A stretch of 64,000 bases of DNA from Favolaschia claudopus. Lineage: Eukaryota > Basidiomycota > Agaricomycetes > Agaricales > Mycenaceae. The notes beneath the pieces are model-generated. The model did not search any database and was not told the origin of the DNA. It was given only the letters and a program-made list of their open reading frames with translations. Within the stretch, counting starts at the first letter, position 1. Each line of letters starts with the position of its first letter. The stretch lies in assembly GCA_037176885.1 (NCBI GenBank), contig JAWWNJ010000018.1:1736001-1800000 (forward strand), in the 5' to 3' direction. This document shows positions 11,842-22,042 of the stretch, piece by piece. Made by a program: the position numbers and the translations under genes.

Positions 11842-13138
11842 CTCGGTGTGACCAAAAGTAACCGGAATCGGAAATTGCGTGTTTTCAACCAAATTTTGTG
11901 GGTGACTGCTGGGCAAACTGACCCCATCGGCAGTCTATAAGCGTATACCATTGCATACAAGGCAGGCAAAAGGTTGCATGGTCTCTTTGTCCTATTATTA
12001 CATATTCTTTTTATGTATGCTTTGAGGCGGGAAATTGGTGTGCCGAGTTGCCTCCCTCTCTGAACAACGGGAAACACCTCCCAACCTTAGATATTGAATC
12101 TATAGACTATTGGGATACTAAGCACCTTTCTGAGGTACTTACTGGCTCGAAACTCCGGCATCTCCCCTTCAGACAGCGCAATCATTTCCAAATTGGTCCA
12201 CTTTCAAAGATTAAATTACCAACTCAAAACAAAACATTGCATGCCATGCCCATATCATGGATGTCGTAGAAAAGATAATTTAGAGGAGCCCTGTATCACT
12301 TAGAGTTGTTTGAGTTTTGAAATTCCGCTCTAAAAAGCCAAATTCCGGTTACTTTTGGTCACACCCACTGTGGTCGCATAACCCCCTGACTTTCCCATAG
12401 TTGGTTCACAAGGTTTCAATGGGAAATTCACCGGAAAACTCTGTGAATTCCACTATGGAGTTGTGAATTTCACGGAGATATTTTCACTGGGCCCAACTAT
12501 GTGAGTGGGACATTCCATGGTGTTAATTCACATGGTTTGGGAATGATATCTACCTCATATTCCAATGAAAACTCTTTCACTGTGTTGGATTCCCTTCCAA
12601 TACTCCGGGAAGTCACTTGAAAAATACGTGAAAACATAGTGGAAACTGCATGAAAAATCTACTACGTACCCCTCCCTTTGACCAGTGTCAACATACAAGT
12701 ATTAGTCTTATCTCTTTTCTACGGAAGTACTTACCGAACAAGTACAACAAGTCTTTACTAACGATTACTAAGTTACGGTACTCAAAGTATGTAAATTGAC
12801 TATATTACTGTATTAGGAACACAACCAGTACTGGTGACCAGAACCATGTACCGTGTTCGAGGCAACTTGAGCTCCATGAATTTCACGAGGTTTACGGGTG
12901 AATTTCCAAGAGTTGCCAGGAAGCGAGGAATGAACTTTCTGAGCAGTTTTCACAGATATGCATTCATTCGATTTTCGAGTGAAATTCACGCACTTCATAT
13001 TGCGGACTCTAATTATGTTAATCGGGTACGTGAAGTCACAACCCCATGAATCTGAATTCACTAGATAAACCCGTGAATTGTGGAATTCATAGTCCGGCTA
13101 TGGGAAATTCATGGGGTTCTGCGACCACAGTGACCGAG
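11842..13138. mobile_element. MITE of the CTCGG-ACCAAAAGTAACCG family, with a nested MITE
   Basis: The left end CTCGGTGTGACCAAAAGTAA is mirrored on the right by TTACTTTTGGTCACACC, followed after the nested element by GAG and TA (13139-13140). The left flank is AA instead of TA. Without the insert at 12366-13132 (and one ACC copy) the element would be about 530 bp, close to its relative at 5440-5965. Confidence 0.7.
12366..13132. mobile_element. 767-bp MITE with 3-bp duplication ACC, nested in the preceding element
   Basis: The ends read CACTGTGGTCGCA and TGCGACCACAGTG; ACC is duplicated at 12363-12365 and 13133-13135. Removing the insert rebuilds the right end of the host MITE exactly (ACC then GAGTA). 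A 3-bp duplication is typical of PIF/Harbinger-type elements. The interior has many GTGAATTTCAC-like palindromes. Confidence 0.75.
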
Positions 13139-13140
13139 TA

Positions 13141-14167
13141 CACAGGCCGAAAACGCATACCTCCGCTGTATAGTCCTGTTCGTTGCTTGTCCTGTACATC
13201 TTCCTGTACATACCACAACTTGAACAATCACCTCATATGCGGTTCCCACGGTTCGATGAATTTGGTGGGGAGAACTTGATCTGATTCCCTTCGAGCTGGA
13301 CCCTATTATAATGGCTATTCAGATTCTCCAGTGCTTGATATTTTCCGGACCCTCAGTTGGTTCTTTGCGCTGCGCAAAATTGAATCGAAAGTTCAGAATT
13401 CAACATTTAACCCTTGCAATCGGGAGAAATTGAGGAAAATCCTCAAGCCGCAGATATCATGAAGGTGCCGGCGTGAAAGGATAGGGCGCATGCGCTCAGC
13501 AGGGGAGTCAGCAGCTCGACCGATTCCGAGATGGCCACAAAAATTGTGATTTGGACGTTGGAAGTAATTACAATTGGGGTGGCTACCCTCTTGAACGAGT
13601 CTCTACAGCCGTTTTCTGGTAATTGTCCGGTTTTTGATCGAGTGGGGTATTTCCAAAGTTGTTTACCTGCGCGTGCGAGTGCGTGGCATTGCCGAGGAGC
13701 CGGATGCATCCCAACCGCCCCAAATGGTCGATGGGTGGAGCGAATTTCCAAAAATAGACCAAATGAGTGCATTGTGGAGCCCATTCTGCGACTCACATGC
13801 AAGCAGGTGTAAACAGCAAACGAAACGCCCCACTCGATCAATTTTCGGTCGCTTGACGGCCTGAATGTGGTTTTCAGGTTGCCGAACCGGTTTTGTCCTG
13901 CAAAGGAACATCTTCGACGCCAGTCTGCTACAAATCAAGCGTGAGAACGGGCCAGATTTGCTCAAAACTCGTTGATTAGGACGAGATTCGGCTGCAGACA
14001 GCCATCGCTTTCTATTTATCAAAGTCTGGCGACTTTTATCCGGATCCCAACCTGGCTTGGTTGGGGGACCCCATGTTTTCTCCGAATTTTCGACCTGACC
14101 TGGCGGCTCAAAGTTGGGTTTTTTATCCGAATCTGGGGAGGCTGACAGCCAATTTTGGGCTTGTTTT
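13141..14167. other. No recognised gene; short inverted words
   Basis: An inverted pair GATCGAGTGGGG (about 13637) and CCCCACTCGATC (about 13827) brackets about 180 bp and could be an old MITE, but the ends are unclear. The remaining open frames show no recognisable domain. Confidence 0.35.
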
Positions 14168-14320
14168 TGTTGAAGTGTGTTGGCGTCCAGCCGAGACGGT
14201 CCGTAGATCCGCGTTCAACACGCGGTAGCCTCATGTAAATTAGTCACGCAAATCATCGATTCTTTGCTTTTGCTCTCATCCCGCCTCTGCGCGTCGCTGC
14301 CCCGGAGTCGATATCCAACA
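14168..14320 (+). repeat. 5' LTR (153 bp) of the gag-only copia-type element
   Basis: Begins TGTTGAAGTGTG and ends ATATCCAACA. It appears identical to the 3' copy by eye. Confidence 0.88.
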
Positions 14321-14460
14321 GGTTATGGGCCTATAGCTCGCTACCTTTTGAAGATCTATCCAGGACTTCTTGTTAATTGCTTGCTGTCACGATCAGCACC
14401 CGGTTTTTCGCACCAATCTCTTTGTCTATCTTTCACTGCATCTCGGATTCGCGTCGACCA

Positions 14461-15222
14461 TGGTTACAGCTGTTCCGGAATACCTTGGCATAGGCCCCGG
14501 GAAGCTCTACTAAAGGGTTGTCCGCAAAATTCCCGGATTTTGGCCTCAAAAACCCAATTTTCCGGGCCTCAAAAACCCAATATCGGACAAGGGTTGTGAC
14601 GGGTCACAGACGTGACTCAGCCAAAAAATGTCACGCAAAATGGCTAAAAATGTGAAATTTTCTCCCGCGCCTCGTAAAAGGAAGAAAATCGACGAATCTG
14701 GCGTTTTGCCCCTGCAAAATATGCGACCTGAGTACAAGCTAGAAATTCTGCCCAACATCAAGAAAAATCTACCTCTCGAGCCCTCAAAAACCTAATTTAG
14801 GGACAAGGCCTGGGCAAATTTGTCGCCCCAATCGCCTCAAAAACCCAATTTGGGGACAAGGATTTGGCCAAACTTCGGTCTCAAAAACCCAATTTTGCGG
14901 ACAACCCTTTGGTGGAGCTTCCCGGGGCCTCTTGGCATGTTCACATTTTTTTGCACCGAACTCGCACATTTGATGGACTGATATGATGCACCTTTAAAGG
15001 AAAGGATCGCCTCGGCTAGCGACGCCGCAGCGGCTACGCACCGGCTATGAAACGGGGAGAAGTCCTCGGAAAAATGACATTACTGTATGAGAAGAGATGG
15101 CAGAAAGCGTCGAGAACAGCGGCATTCGGCCCAAATCTCCATAAATGGTGCATCATATCAGCTCGATCAAAAGTGACAAAGTGCGCAAAAAAATGTGAAC
15201 ATGCCAAGGTATTCCGGAACAG
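14461..15222. repeat. Inverted-repeat element in the leader of the copia-type element
   Basis: The left arm (GGTTACAGCTGTTCCGGAAT at 14461, continuing at 14939 after the nested MITE) matches the reverse complement of about 15145-15222. The arms are about 30 bp perfect, then about 60 bp imperfect. The right arm is read through by the gag frame. Target duplication is unclear (only AT is shared). Confidence 0.6.
14492..14930. mobile_element. hAT-type MITE, 8-bp duplication CTTGGCAT
   Basis: The ends AGGCCCCGGGAAGCTC and GAGCTTCCCGGGGCCT are inverted copies, and the similarity continues about 40 bp inward through GGGTTGTCCGCAAAAT. CTTGGCAT is repeated at 14484-14491 and 14931-14938. The interior contains several CTCAAAAACCCAATTT repeats. 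It lies inside the left arm of the inverted-repeat element at 14461. Confidence 0.88.
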
Positions 15223-16522
15223 CTGTAAACCATCGGATATCTCGAAACTTGAAGGAGCGGAGAATTTTTGGACTTGGAAGGCTGATGCCTCGTCTTTGTT
15301 GTTGACTGAAGGTCTTTGGGACGCGGTCGATCCCCTGGTTAATGTTCCAAACGGTGCCGTACAAATGCGCACTTGGTCCCAAAATAATGCTAAAGCTCAT
15401 GGGATGCTCTATCTCACCCTGAGCCAGAGCGTGAAGGAAAAGATCAATAATGCCAGTCTTGGCGTTAACGGTCGTTTGCTTTGGGCCACTTTGGATTCGT
15501 ACTACACCACCGCCGATCCCGCTACTCGCTCCACCTTGATGTCCAAGTTCCATAGGGTCTCCCACAATGTCATGCAGCCCGCCGATACGTTCCTCCAGGC
15601 CGTCGTCACTGCCGAGAACCGTCTCACCGCCATTGCTGCAACCCTGCCGGCTCACATGGTTCAGGATAAAATCCTGAGCGGTCTTTCCTCTGCGTATTCA
15701 CCCATCATCACTATCCTGCAGCACGAGTCCCCTCAGCGTGATGTCCAATCCATGATCAACGCCATTAATGCTTGGGAACGCTCTGATCTTCAGCGTTCTG
15801 ATTCGCTTATCCAGGCTGCTCGGAACGCCTTCGCAGCCTATAATCCGAATCACGGGGGTGAAGATATTGTCGCTGAAGCTCATCTCGCTCGCAATCGGAC
15901 CCAGCGTACCTCATCCGGAAAACCCTATTCCCACTCCCACTCGCATTCTACCTCTAACGACAAATTTGACTGGACCAACACGAAGAATCGCACCGACGTC
16001 TGCTATAGATGCGGTCTTCCCGGTCATTTTGCCCAATTCTGCATTTCGATCATGCCCGACGATGTACGCCGTCGTATTCTTCGTAAACGCGAGGACAACG
16101 CCCAGGTTGCTGCGGAATCGGACTCGGAAACTGTTGGCTTTGCCGCCGCTGGCGAACACGCTTTCTCCGCCATGCTTGACCTCCCCAATGAGATCAACAT
16201 GGATACCTTGTCCCCGGAAGTCACTGAGGCCTTTGCCGCTGCCTACTGCCAACCCCATCCGCCTCCAGCTCTCGTTGCTAGCCTTGCTTTTCGTGAGGAG
16301 CAAGCTGCTCTTGCACATGCACAGAACTCCCCTCCCGTTTCTACCAACTCTAGCCCTGTGTCCAGCCCGACTAAGAAGAAGAAGAAAAAGAAGAAGAAGT
16401 CGGCCTCGACTGGTGCGTCGGTCACTCATACAGTCGAAGAAATCGAGGCGGCGTTGGAAAGTGTCTCTCTTGCCGAAGATCCCGCGAACGTCTCAGATGC
16501 CGGAACGGACTACACGATTTAG
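15047..16522 (+). CDS. Copia-type Gag polyprotein (UBN2-like, CCHC zinc knuckle)
   Basis: A 491-residue open frame. The conserved Gag domain starts near residue 60 (SKLEGAENFWTWK) and runs through AKAHGMLYLTLSQ, LWATLDSYY, MSKFHRVSHNVMQ and VQDKILSGLSSAYS, as in copia-type Gag/UBN2 proteins. A CCHC knuckle (CYRCGLPGHFAQFC, residues about 319-332) would bind element RNA. A lysine run and serine-rich tail follow. The first about 58 residues come from the inverted-repeat element, so the natural start is uncertain; an ATG near 14459 in the leader is a candidate for the uninterrupted element. The frame is intact and ends just before the 3' LTR. It is expected to form virus-like particles; with no pol, mobility would depend on another element. 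Confidence 0.85.
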   Translation: MKRGEVLGKMTLLYEKRWQKASRTAAFGPNLHKWCIISARSKVTKCAKKCEHAKVFRNSCKPSDISKLEGAENFWTWKADASSLLLTEGLWDAVDPLVNVPNGAVQMRTWSQNNAKAHGMLYLTLSQSVKEKINNASLGVNGRLLWATLDSYYTTADPATRSTLMSKFHRVSHNVMQPADTFLQAVVTAENRLTAIAATLPAHMVQDKILSGLSSAYSPIITILQHESPQRDVQSMINAINAWERSDLQRSDSLIQAARNAFAAYNPNHGGEDIVAEAHLARNRTQRTSSGKPYSHSHSHSTSNDKFDWTNTKNRTDVCYRCGLPGHFAQFCISIMPDDVRRRILRKREDNAQVAAESDSETVGFAAAGEHAFSAMLDLPNEINMDTLSPEVTEAFAAAYCQPHPPPALVASLAFREEQAALAHAQNSPPVSTNSSPVSSPTKKKKKKKKKSASTGASVTHTVEEIEAALESVSLAEDPANVSDAGTDYTI

Positions 16523-16561
16523 GATTTTTCAGACTACGGGGGTGTCTCGTCTGCGGGGGTG

Positions 16562-16714
16562 TGTTGAAGTGTGTTGGCGTCCAGCCGAGACGGTCCGTAG
16601 ATCCGCGTTCAACACGCGGTAGCCTCATGTAAATTAGTCACGCAAATCATCGATTCTTTGCTTTTGCTCTCATCCCGCCTCTGCGCGTCGCTGCCCCGGA
16701 GTCGATATCCAACA
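16562..16714 (+). repeat. 3' LTR (153 bp) of the gag-only copia-type element
   Basis: Direct copy of 14168-14320, followed by the second GTTTT duplication at 16715-16719. Confidence 0.88.
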
Positions 16715-16912
16715 GTTTTATCCGAATTGAAAATTTTGCGGGCAGGCATCATAGTTGGTTGCCCATGGTCCTACCCCCAGGCAAGAGTTGTGCTTGCATC
16801 GGCTCATGACTTAACGGCAGCTGTCAAAGACTGATGGATTCTCGGATGTTGCCGGCAGGTTCAAATCGCCCACATTTGAGGTTCTTTCACTCAGATATTC
16901 TTATTTCCTTTA

Positions 16913-17368
16913 TGGTGCGCTCGGCCTAAACACCACCAAACAGGAACAAAATCTATTGCACCTGATCAGAACCTTCCCATGACTGATCCTCTGGTGAAAA
17001 CACTTCGATTAGGTAGTAGACTAATCCCTCTAAAGGAATTTACCATCCCCTCAAAACTCACAATAAATTCTTTTTTCCTGAGGCGGATTTGAGACATCAG
17101 TGATGCGATCAGTCAATCAGTCATGTGAGCTTACGGAATATATATGCCCAATCTAGGTTCCGATTCTGGCTTCATATGCTCTCAGAGAGGTCCATGAGCT
17201 ATATCCTACACTCATGAAAGCTGGGGAGTACGTCCTGAGTCTGCTCCAACCTTATTCGGCAGCAGAAAATGCAATTTAAATCCGAATTTTTTCCGCCGGT
17301 CGATTTGAGACATCACTGATGGCATCAATGATGGGACCTATTTGGTGGTGTTTAGGCCGCGCGCACCA
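16913..17368. mobile_element. 456-bp MITE, TA duplication (TGGTGCGCxCGGCCTAAACA family)
   Basis: The inverted ends are about 29 bp with one mismatch (TGGTGCGCTCGGCCTAAACA versus GCGCGGCC on the other side). TA flanks at 16911-16912 and 17369-17370. A lone end of the same family (GGCCGAGCGCACCATA) occurs at about 19989-20004. Confidence 0.85.
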
Positions 17369-17370
17369 TA

Positions 17371-18851
17371 GATTTCTTTTTGATAGTGATGAATGGCTTT
17401 GCAGTGCCTCCCTCAAAACGCGTACAAACGCGTATACTTTGCTATTCCAGGTCTAGAGTCAGCCGATGTCAAACACACGTGAGTTCCTAGAACGGTTTCT
17501 CGTATAATAACGCAGGCTACCGGGTAGTTGGGCGTGGTAACCGACAGACTAATAGGAAGAATTTATTTTTTTGACGTCTCCAGAGCGCCGTCAATGTCAA
17601 AAAATGGAGTAAATCAGCCAAACTCGCCCGACGGACATATGTATTTGGTAGAGACCGGGGGCCTGTTGCGGTACCGCAAGATTCAAGGCGACACCACCCT
17701 GCTACCCTGCTCATCTACCGGCCCACCTGGTGCCTTCGATCGACCACACTGGACACGGATGCGTCGCCGAATTGCCTACGACAACTCTCCATGTCCGCCA
17801 ACAATCCACACTACGCGTCGGCGTCGGTCGGAATCGCGTTACACTATCGCTGGCCGCCATTTGGGGAAGTGTAGGAGGGACCGGGAGGGTCGGTGCGTAG
17901 CCGCCCTTGCACATTTCAAGCGGAATCGCTCATTTACTTCCACTAACCTTGTAGATCTTCGCAATTCCACCAGTGTTGACCACCTCTCTGCATCTCTCAC
18001 ATAATCAGGCTGGCCTGAAGGTCGAAGAGCCGGGCTGGTGCGATTGCTTTTTCTTGGTTTGTCATTTTTCTTTTTTTTTTCCTTCCAAATTTGCGTGTAT
18101 ATTATCCTTTCGGATAATCGGGGATTGGTTCTTTTGTCTTTTCTGCATGGCCTCTGAACCACTTGGCCCTGGTCAAAGTATTTATTCAGGACGAGGCAGT
18201 CGTAGCTGTACTAATTTGTTTTTGACGACCCCAATCTTGCCCCAATCCCGCAGAACCAGGAATAAGCCGAGTGTTCGAGTAAAATATGCGCAAAGACGGT
18301 CTCCATTCGGTAGCGTCATTTCGGAGCACTTCACTGTGAAGGTAGGGGTACATGAAAATCATGTACCTCCGTACCCCGATTTTCATGTACCCACACTCTG
18401 AATCTGGATAAAATCATGTTCCTTTTCGACGTTTTCATGTGCCATTTTCATGTGCCGATTCCATGAAAATCATTGCAAAGTCCAGAACCCAAAACCATAG
18501 GAATTGTCCATTAAAATCGAGGTGGGGTGAATTAAATTTATATGACAAGTATATGATATTGGAACTCTATATAGATACAGTTGATACTAAATGGCAGATA
18601 CGAGTGCACTTGATGCCCTCGACAATGCCCTTGACCCTTCTCATCCGTCTGCCTCCTACTCCGAAATGGAGCTAACATGGTGGCAACTAGACAGCGCCAA
18701 TGAGGATATAAACGGAAATCAATAAGTTTTCACGTACCGTCGACCCGCTCTTAGTCATTCATCTCGTACCCGGATCGACCGACTACTGCCCTGTCGTCGT
18801 GTCGGCCTTTGTTGCCAAGGTCGTTTAGCCGTTGCGATACATGTTCACGAC
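17371..18851. other. About 1.5 kb without a recognised gene
   Basis: A 158-residue plus-strand frame (17528-18004) has arginine-rich composition and no motif I recognise. Near 18340-18400 GGTACATGAAAATCATGTACC and related words form small palindromes. There is no firm element boundary. Confidence 0.4.
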
Positions 18852-18859
18852 AAGTGGTC

Positions 18860-19290
18860 AGGCCCCCGGTCACTACCTATTCCGCGGGTCGGGTTCGCGA
18901 CCAGATTCTGGGCTGATTTACTCTATGATTTTGGGTCCATCCACCACTGATTTACTCTATTTCCGAGCGACATCAGGGGTGAAATTCGACTTTTTTCGCT
19001 CAATTTCCTGTTTTTAGCCGATTTCCAGTCAAGATTGGTGGCTCACCGTCATCTCTGGATCCTCTGGCTTGATTTTTGCTCGGATCTTCAGCCGACGCGA
19101 GTGTCCCGGACCCGCTCACCAGGTATGAACCTCAAAATTTCTCGCGCGCTGCGCGCGATTTACTCTATTTCTGACCAGCTTTGGCTGTTTTCAGCTTGAT
19201 TTACTCTATTTCCATGACCTGGGTAAGCCGTTTTTGAGGCGTTGTTTTACTCTATGGCCGACCCGCGGAATAGGTAGTGACCGGGGGCCT
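18860..19290. mobile_element. 431-bp hAT-type MITE, 8-bp duplication AAGTGGTC
   Basis: The ends AGGCCCCCGGTCACTACCTA and its mirror form about 33-bp inverted repeats continuing through TTCCGCGGGTCGG. AAGTGGTC is repeated at 18852-18859 and 19291-19298. A TTTACTCTAT word occurs at least five times inside. The outer AGGCCCC matches the hAT-type MITE at 14492. Confidence 0.9.
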
Positions 19291-19298
19291 AAGTGGTC

Positions 19299-20102
19299 AG
19301 TGTAAGTATGAAGGCGATCCACTCTGATGACGTACCACCAATTCCCGGATCCAGCCCATGCCTCGCATCCAGCTCCTTGGTGCCGAGCCAATGCAGTCGT
19401 TGTCGTCGCCACTACGTCAGTCCATATTCAATAGAGGTGTTTCGCAAGAGAGGGAGGGAGAGACTCTGAGAGCAACGGCGACGGCGGCGGCGGAGTATGA
19501 GCTTGGATAGCAAAGATAGTCAAGAGGTGTTCACCGGCAAAAGCCGAGACACAGCCTTAGGAGGGAGGGTGGGTTCCGGACCTCTTATTTCACTTTTTGG
19601 ACAAAGTTGCGGAATGCTTCAAAAACACGTTTAGAAGGGTCAAGAAAAAAAGAGCGAGAAAATGTAATAGATTACATAATACTAACCATCTGCCGAGTTC
19701 CCCGACCCGAGCCAGATGGAGGAAATTTTCTGCCAGAAAGGCGCAAAAAACCAAGGGATCATTTTACGACGGCCAGATCATGAGAAAATTGTCAATAAAT
19801 TGCCGTATTAGGCAAGCTTACATCATCATTACGTAGCCAGGGAGGGGCAAGAGGCTCTTAAGTCACTTTTCCGACGAAGAGCTGATTCGGCAAGGGTGGA
19901 GCCGAGGACGCGGGACCAAACACAGGTAAGCAGATTTCGAAAACGAAAATCAATCAAAACCCGCATTCTTTTTCTGAAACGGCTGTAGGCCGAGCGCACC
20001 ATAGCGTTGTGTATCGCCCCCATGAGGCAGATACCCAAATAGGGCCTTTCGACGCCAATGCGCCTCACAATGCGTTCAATTGCCTCCCAACAACTCAGCC
20101 TG
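19299..20102. other. No firm gene; segment shared with 25.1-25.5 kb
   Basis: About 19870-19990 is similar in inverted orientation to about 25150-25260 (shared GGCAAGGGTGGAGCCGA and TTTCGAAAACGAAAA words) and in direct orientation to about 25473-25535 (AAAACCCGCATTC, GAAACGGCTG). It ends at the lone MITE end at 20004. The origin of the shared segment is unknown. Confidence 0.4.
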
Positions 20103-20111
20103 CCTCGCAAT

Positions 20112-20489
20112 GTTAAGGCTCCAACCATTTCCGTTTGCAAACGTTTGTAAACGGTAATATCCGTTTTCGTTTCCATTTAATTTGCTCGAGGTCGGAAACA
20201 GTTTGGAAACAGTTTGTAAATGGTATGAGGAAACTGGACAACTTCTGGGCGCGGATTTGGGGTCTCATATTGGCTCGGGTCCCATGTGAGGACATCTAGG
20301 GGTTGATGGGGTGATAAACGCGAGAAGGAGGGGAACAAAACATGCCGACTCACCTCTAGGTACGCCCAATTCGACCACTCCAGAAATTCATCCGTTTAAA
20401 ACAGTTTTAAACCGTTATAAACTGTTTCCTAACCGTTTCCGTTTGATTTGCCAAAGTTCGCAAACGGAAACTAAATGGTTGGAGCCTTA
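20112..20489. mobile_element. MITE-like inverted-repeat element flanked by CCTCGCA
   Basis: The left end GTTAAGGCTCCAACCATTTC and the right end AAATGGTTGGAGCCTTA are inverted, with AAACGG/CCGTTT repeats throughout. CCTCGCA occurs at 20103-20109 and 20490-20496, suggesting a 7-9 bp target duplication and a MULE- or hAT-like origin. The exact left boundary is uncertain by 2 bp. Confidence 0.62.
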
Positions 20490-20739
20490 CCTCGCATCAA
20501 TCCTCAACAAGATGTACTAAGCGGTGTGAGCAACGGGTATATGATCGCCGTCGACGGCCCCGTCGAATTCGTCATACAGGATCTCGGCCTTCAATCAGTC
20601 AATCAATCAATGTTCCATTATCCTCGCTGCGGGCCTTGACCCACCACATAGCCAATCAATCAATGGCCCCCGGTCCGCCTTCAATTGATCCCCGACCTGG
20701 TACTTAAAGACAGGGCTTGGGTACCAAATCAACATAACA

Positions 20740-21393
20740 ATGCTGGTCATTGCGATTCTGAGGCTGAGCCTACTGAGCCTACCCATCTTGGGCTGGGCTT
20801 GCAATCTTCCTAGGTGCATTCTCAATCATACGACGGTGGCTACAGACTATGAGCCAACACCTAGCTCCGATGTCACAAGCTCGCAACCCAACCCTTTCCT
20901 GACTGAGACCCATCGGGGTGATGTGACCTGGTAGTGAGTGTGGGCTGCCTCTGTAGTTTTCATGAGTTGTTCATGAGCTCAACAAACCGTAAAGCGAGCA
21001 AGGACTAAGGGCGTGCGGCGATATATATGACGACAGCTCTATGACAGCGGCGGTCTCCCACCTAATGTATGATCAGTGGCCAGGTTACACTAACAAAGGG
21101 AACCCAAACACGTAGGCCGCCATTTTCAGGCTTCGAGTGTAGTTCTGAACAGACCTACCAGGAATCCACTCTGTGGGCCCAGTACCGGGAGCCCATGTGG
21201 ACTGTCTAAAGCTTGCCACAAGCCACTATCGGCCACAGTGCATTACGGCGAGTCATCAATCCAGGTTCTCATCGTCGATCGATGCGAGGGATGTCATTTG
21301 CACGACATAGACATCACGCCGACGGCCTTCAACGCGCTCATAGGGGATATGGATATCGGCAGAGTTCATAATGTGTCGTGGTCATTCGATTGA
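20740..21393 (+). CDS. Secreted RlpA/expansin-like double-psi beta-barrel protein
   Basis: Exon 1 starts at ATG 20740 with a signal peptide (MLVIAILRLSLLSLPILGWA) and reaches HRGDVTWY, the usual opening of the barrel domain in small secreted fungal RlpA-like/barwin-like proteins. Introns follow (donor near 20934, GTGAGT; last acceptor ATTTTCAG near 21133). The last exon carries NPLCG (about 21172), then VDRCEGCHLHDIDITPTAFN and IGRVHNVSWSFD with a TGA stop at 21391-21393. These match the NPLCG, DxCxGC and D-A-F hallmarks. The middle exon is not resolved; the stretch 20935-21130 has no obvious in-frame solution, so a mutation is possible. Proteins of this type are secreted and often linked to cell-wall loosening or host interaction. 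It is not a full expansin, as no cellulose-binding partner domain is visible. Confidence 0.72.
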
Positions 21394-21874
21394 TGACCCG
21401 CTGGACATTTGATTGGCTTATGTCTGTTGTCGTAATCACCCTCTTTATAAAATTGGGCTTATGAATTATGTCTGTGGAGAGCCCGGCGAATTCAAATGCA
21501 AAAAGAGAGAGAGAAAAGGAAAGAAAAGAGAGAGACTCACTATGTATCTGAGAGTCGAGACCCTGTTCCCCAAAAATCAGCTTTCTCAGGCTGCTGTAGC
21601 TCCCAGAAAGACGTCGGAAAATCTTGATTTCTATGTCTCAACTAGGGTTTAACACGGGTCGCGGGTCCACACGCGGGTTTGTACCCGAGGGTCAGCCGGG
21701 TCCGGGTACGGGTTGCATTTTCTGCGACCCGCGCAATACCGGGACCCGTGCGGCGGAACCCGCGGGTGCTGACGGGACTTCGGCTATCAATGCCGAGGCT
21801 CGGCCGATGTCTTGCCGATGCCGTACACGCTGTAGAATCATCGCCAAGTTGTCGCCAAGTGGTAAATCCTTCAT
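21394..21874. other. Non-coding stretch after the secreted-protein gene
   Basis: Contains AG-rich and CGGGTCCGGG-rich patches (about 21660-21760) but no recognised coding region. Confidence 0.4.
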
Positions 21875-21876
21875 TA

Positions 21877-22042
21877 GGGGCGCTCAATTCTTAGCTCGTC
21901 AGCTCGTCTCGTCCGTAAAATATCGATTTCCTGATGAGGGGATCAAAATTTGATGGGAGGTGGAGAGAAATGCGGAGTGGGATCAGCAGCTCATCAGCTC
22001 ATCATGCAATTAAATAGTTTCTGGGACGAGACGAGCCGACGA
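21877..22042. mobile_element. Right-truncated copy of the GGGGCGCTCAATTCT MITE
   Basis: The left end (preceded by TA at 21875-21876) and the interior match the element at 3516. The right end breaks off after the GACGAGACGAGCCGACGAG words at a run of T, so the terminal GAATTGAGCGCCCC is missing. Confidence 0.75.

Larger units (their letters stand above)
14168..16714 (+). mobile_element. Copia-type LTR element encoding Gag only
   Basis: Flanked by 153-bp direct LTRs (14168-14320 and 16562-16714; TGTTGAAG...CCAACA) and a 5-bp duplication GTTTT (14163-14167, 16715-16719). Just inside the 5' LTR the sequence GGTTATGGGCC resembles primer-binding sites that pair with an internal part of initiator tRNA-Met in some copia elements. 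A G-rich tract (GCGGGGGTG) precedes the 3' LTR. The only gene is gag; it stops about 40 bp before the 3' LTR, so protease, integrase and reverse transcriptase are absent. The interior also holds an inverted-repeat element and a MITE at 14.46-15.22 kb. Confidence 0.85.

Noticed and set aside
20580..20660. CAAT-type tetranucleotide runs (AATCAATCAATCAAT) as a microsatellite or regulatory array
   Set aside because: Only a few units each, imperfect, and without other support.
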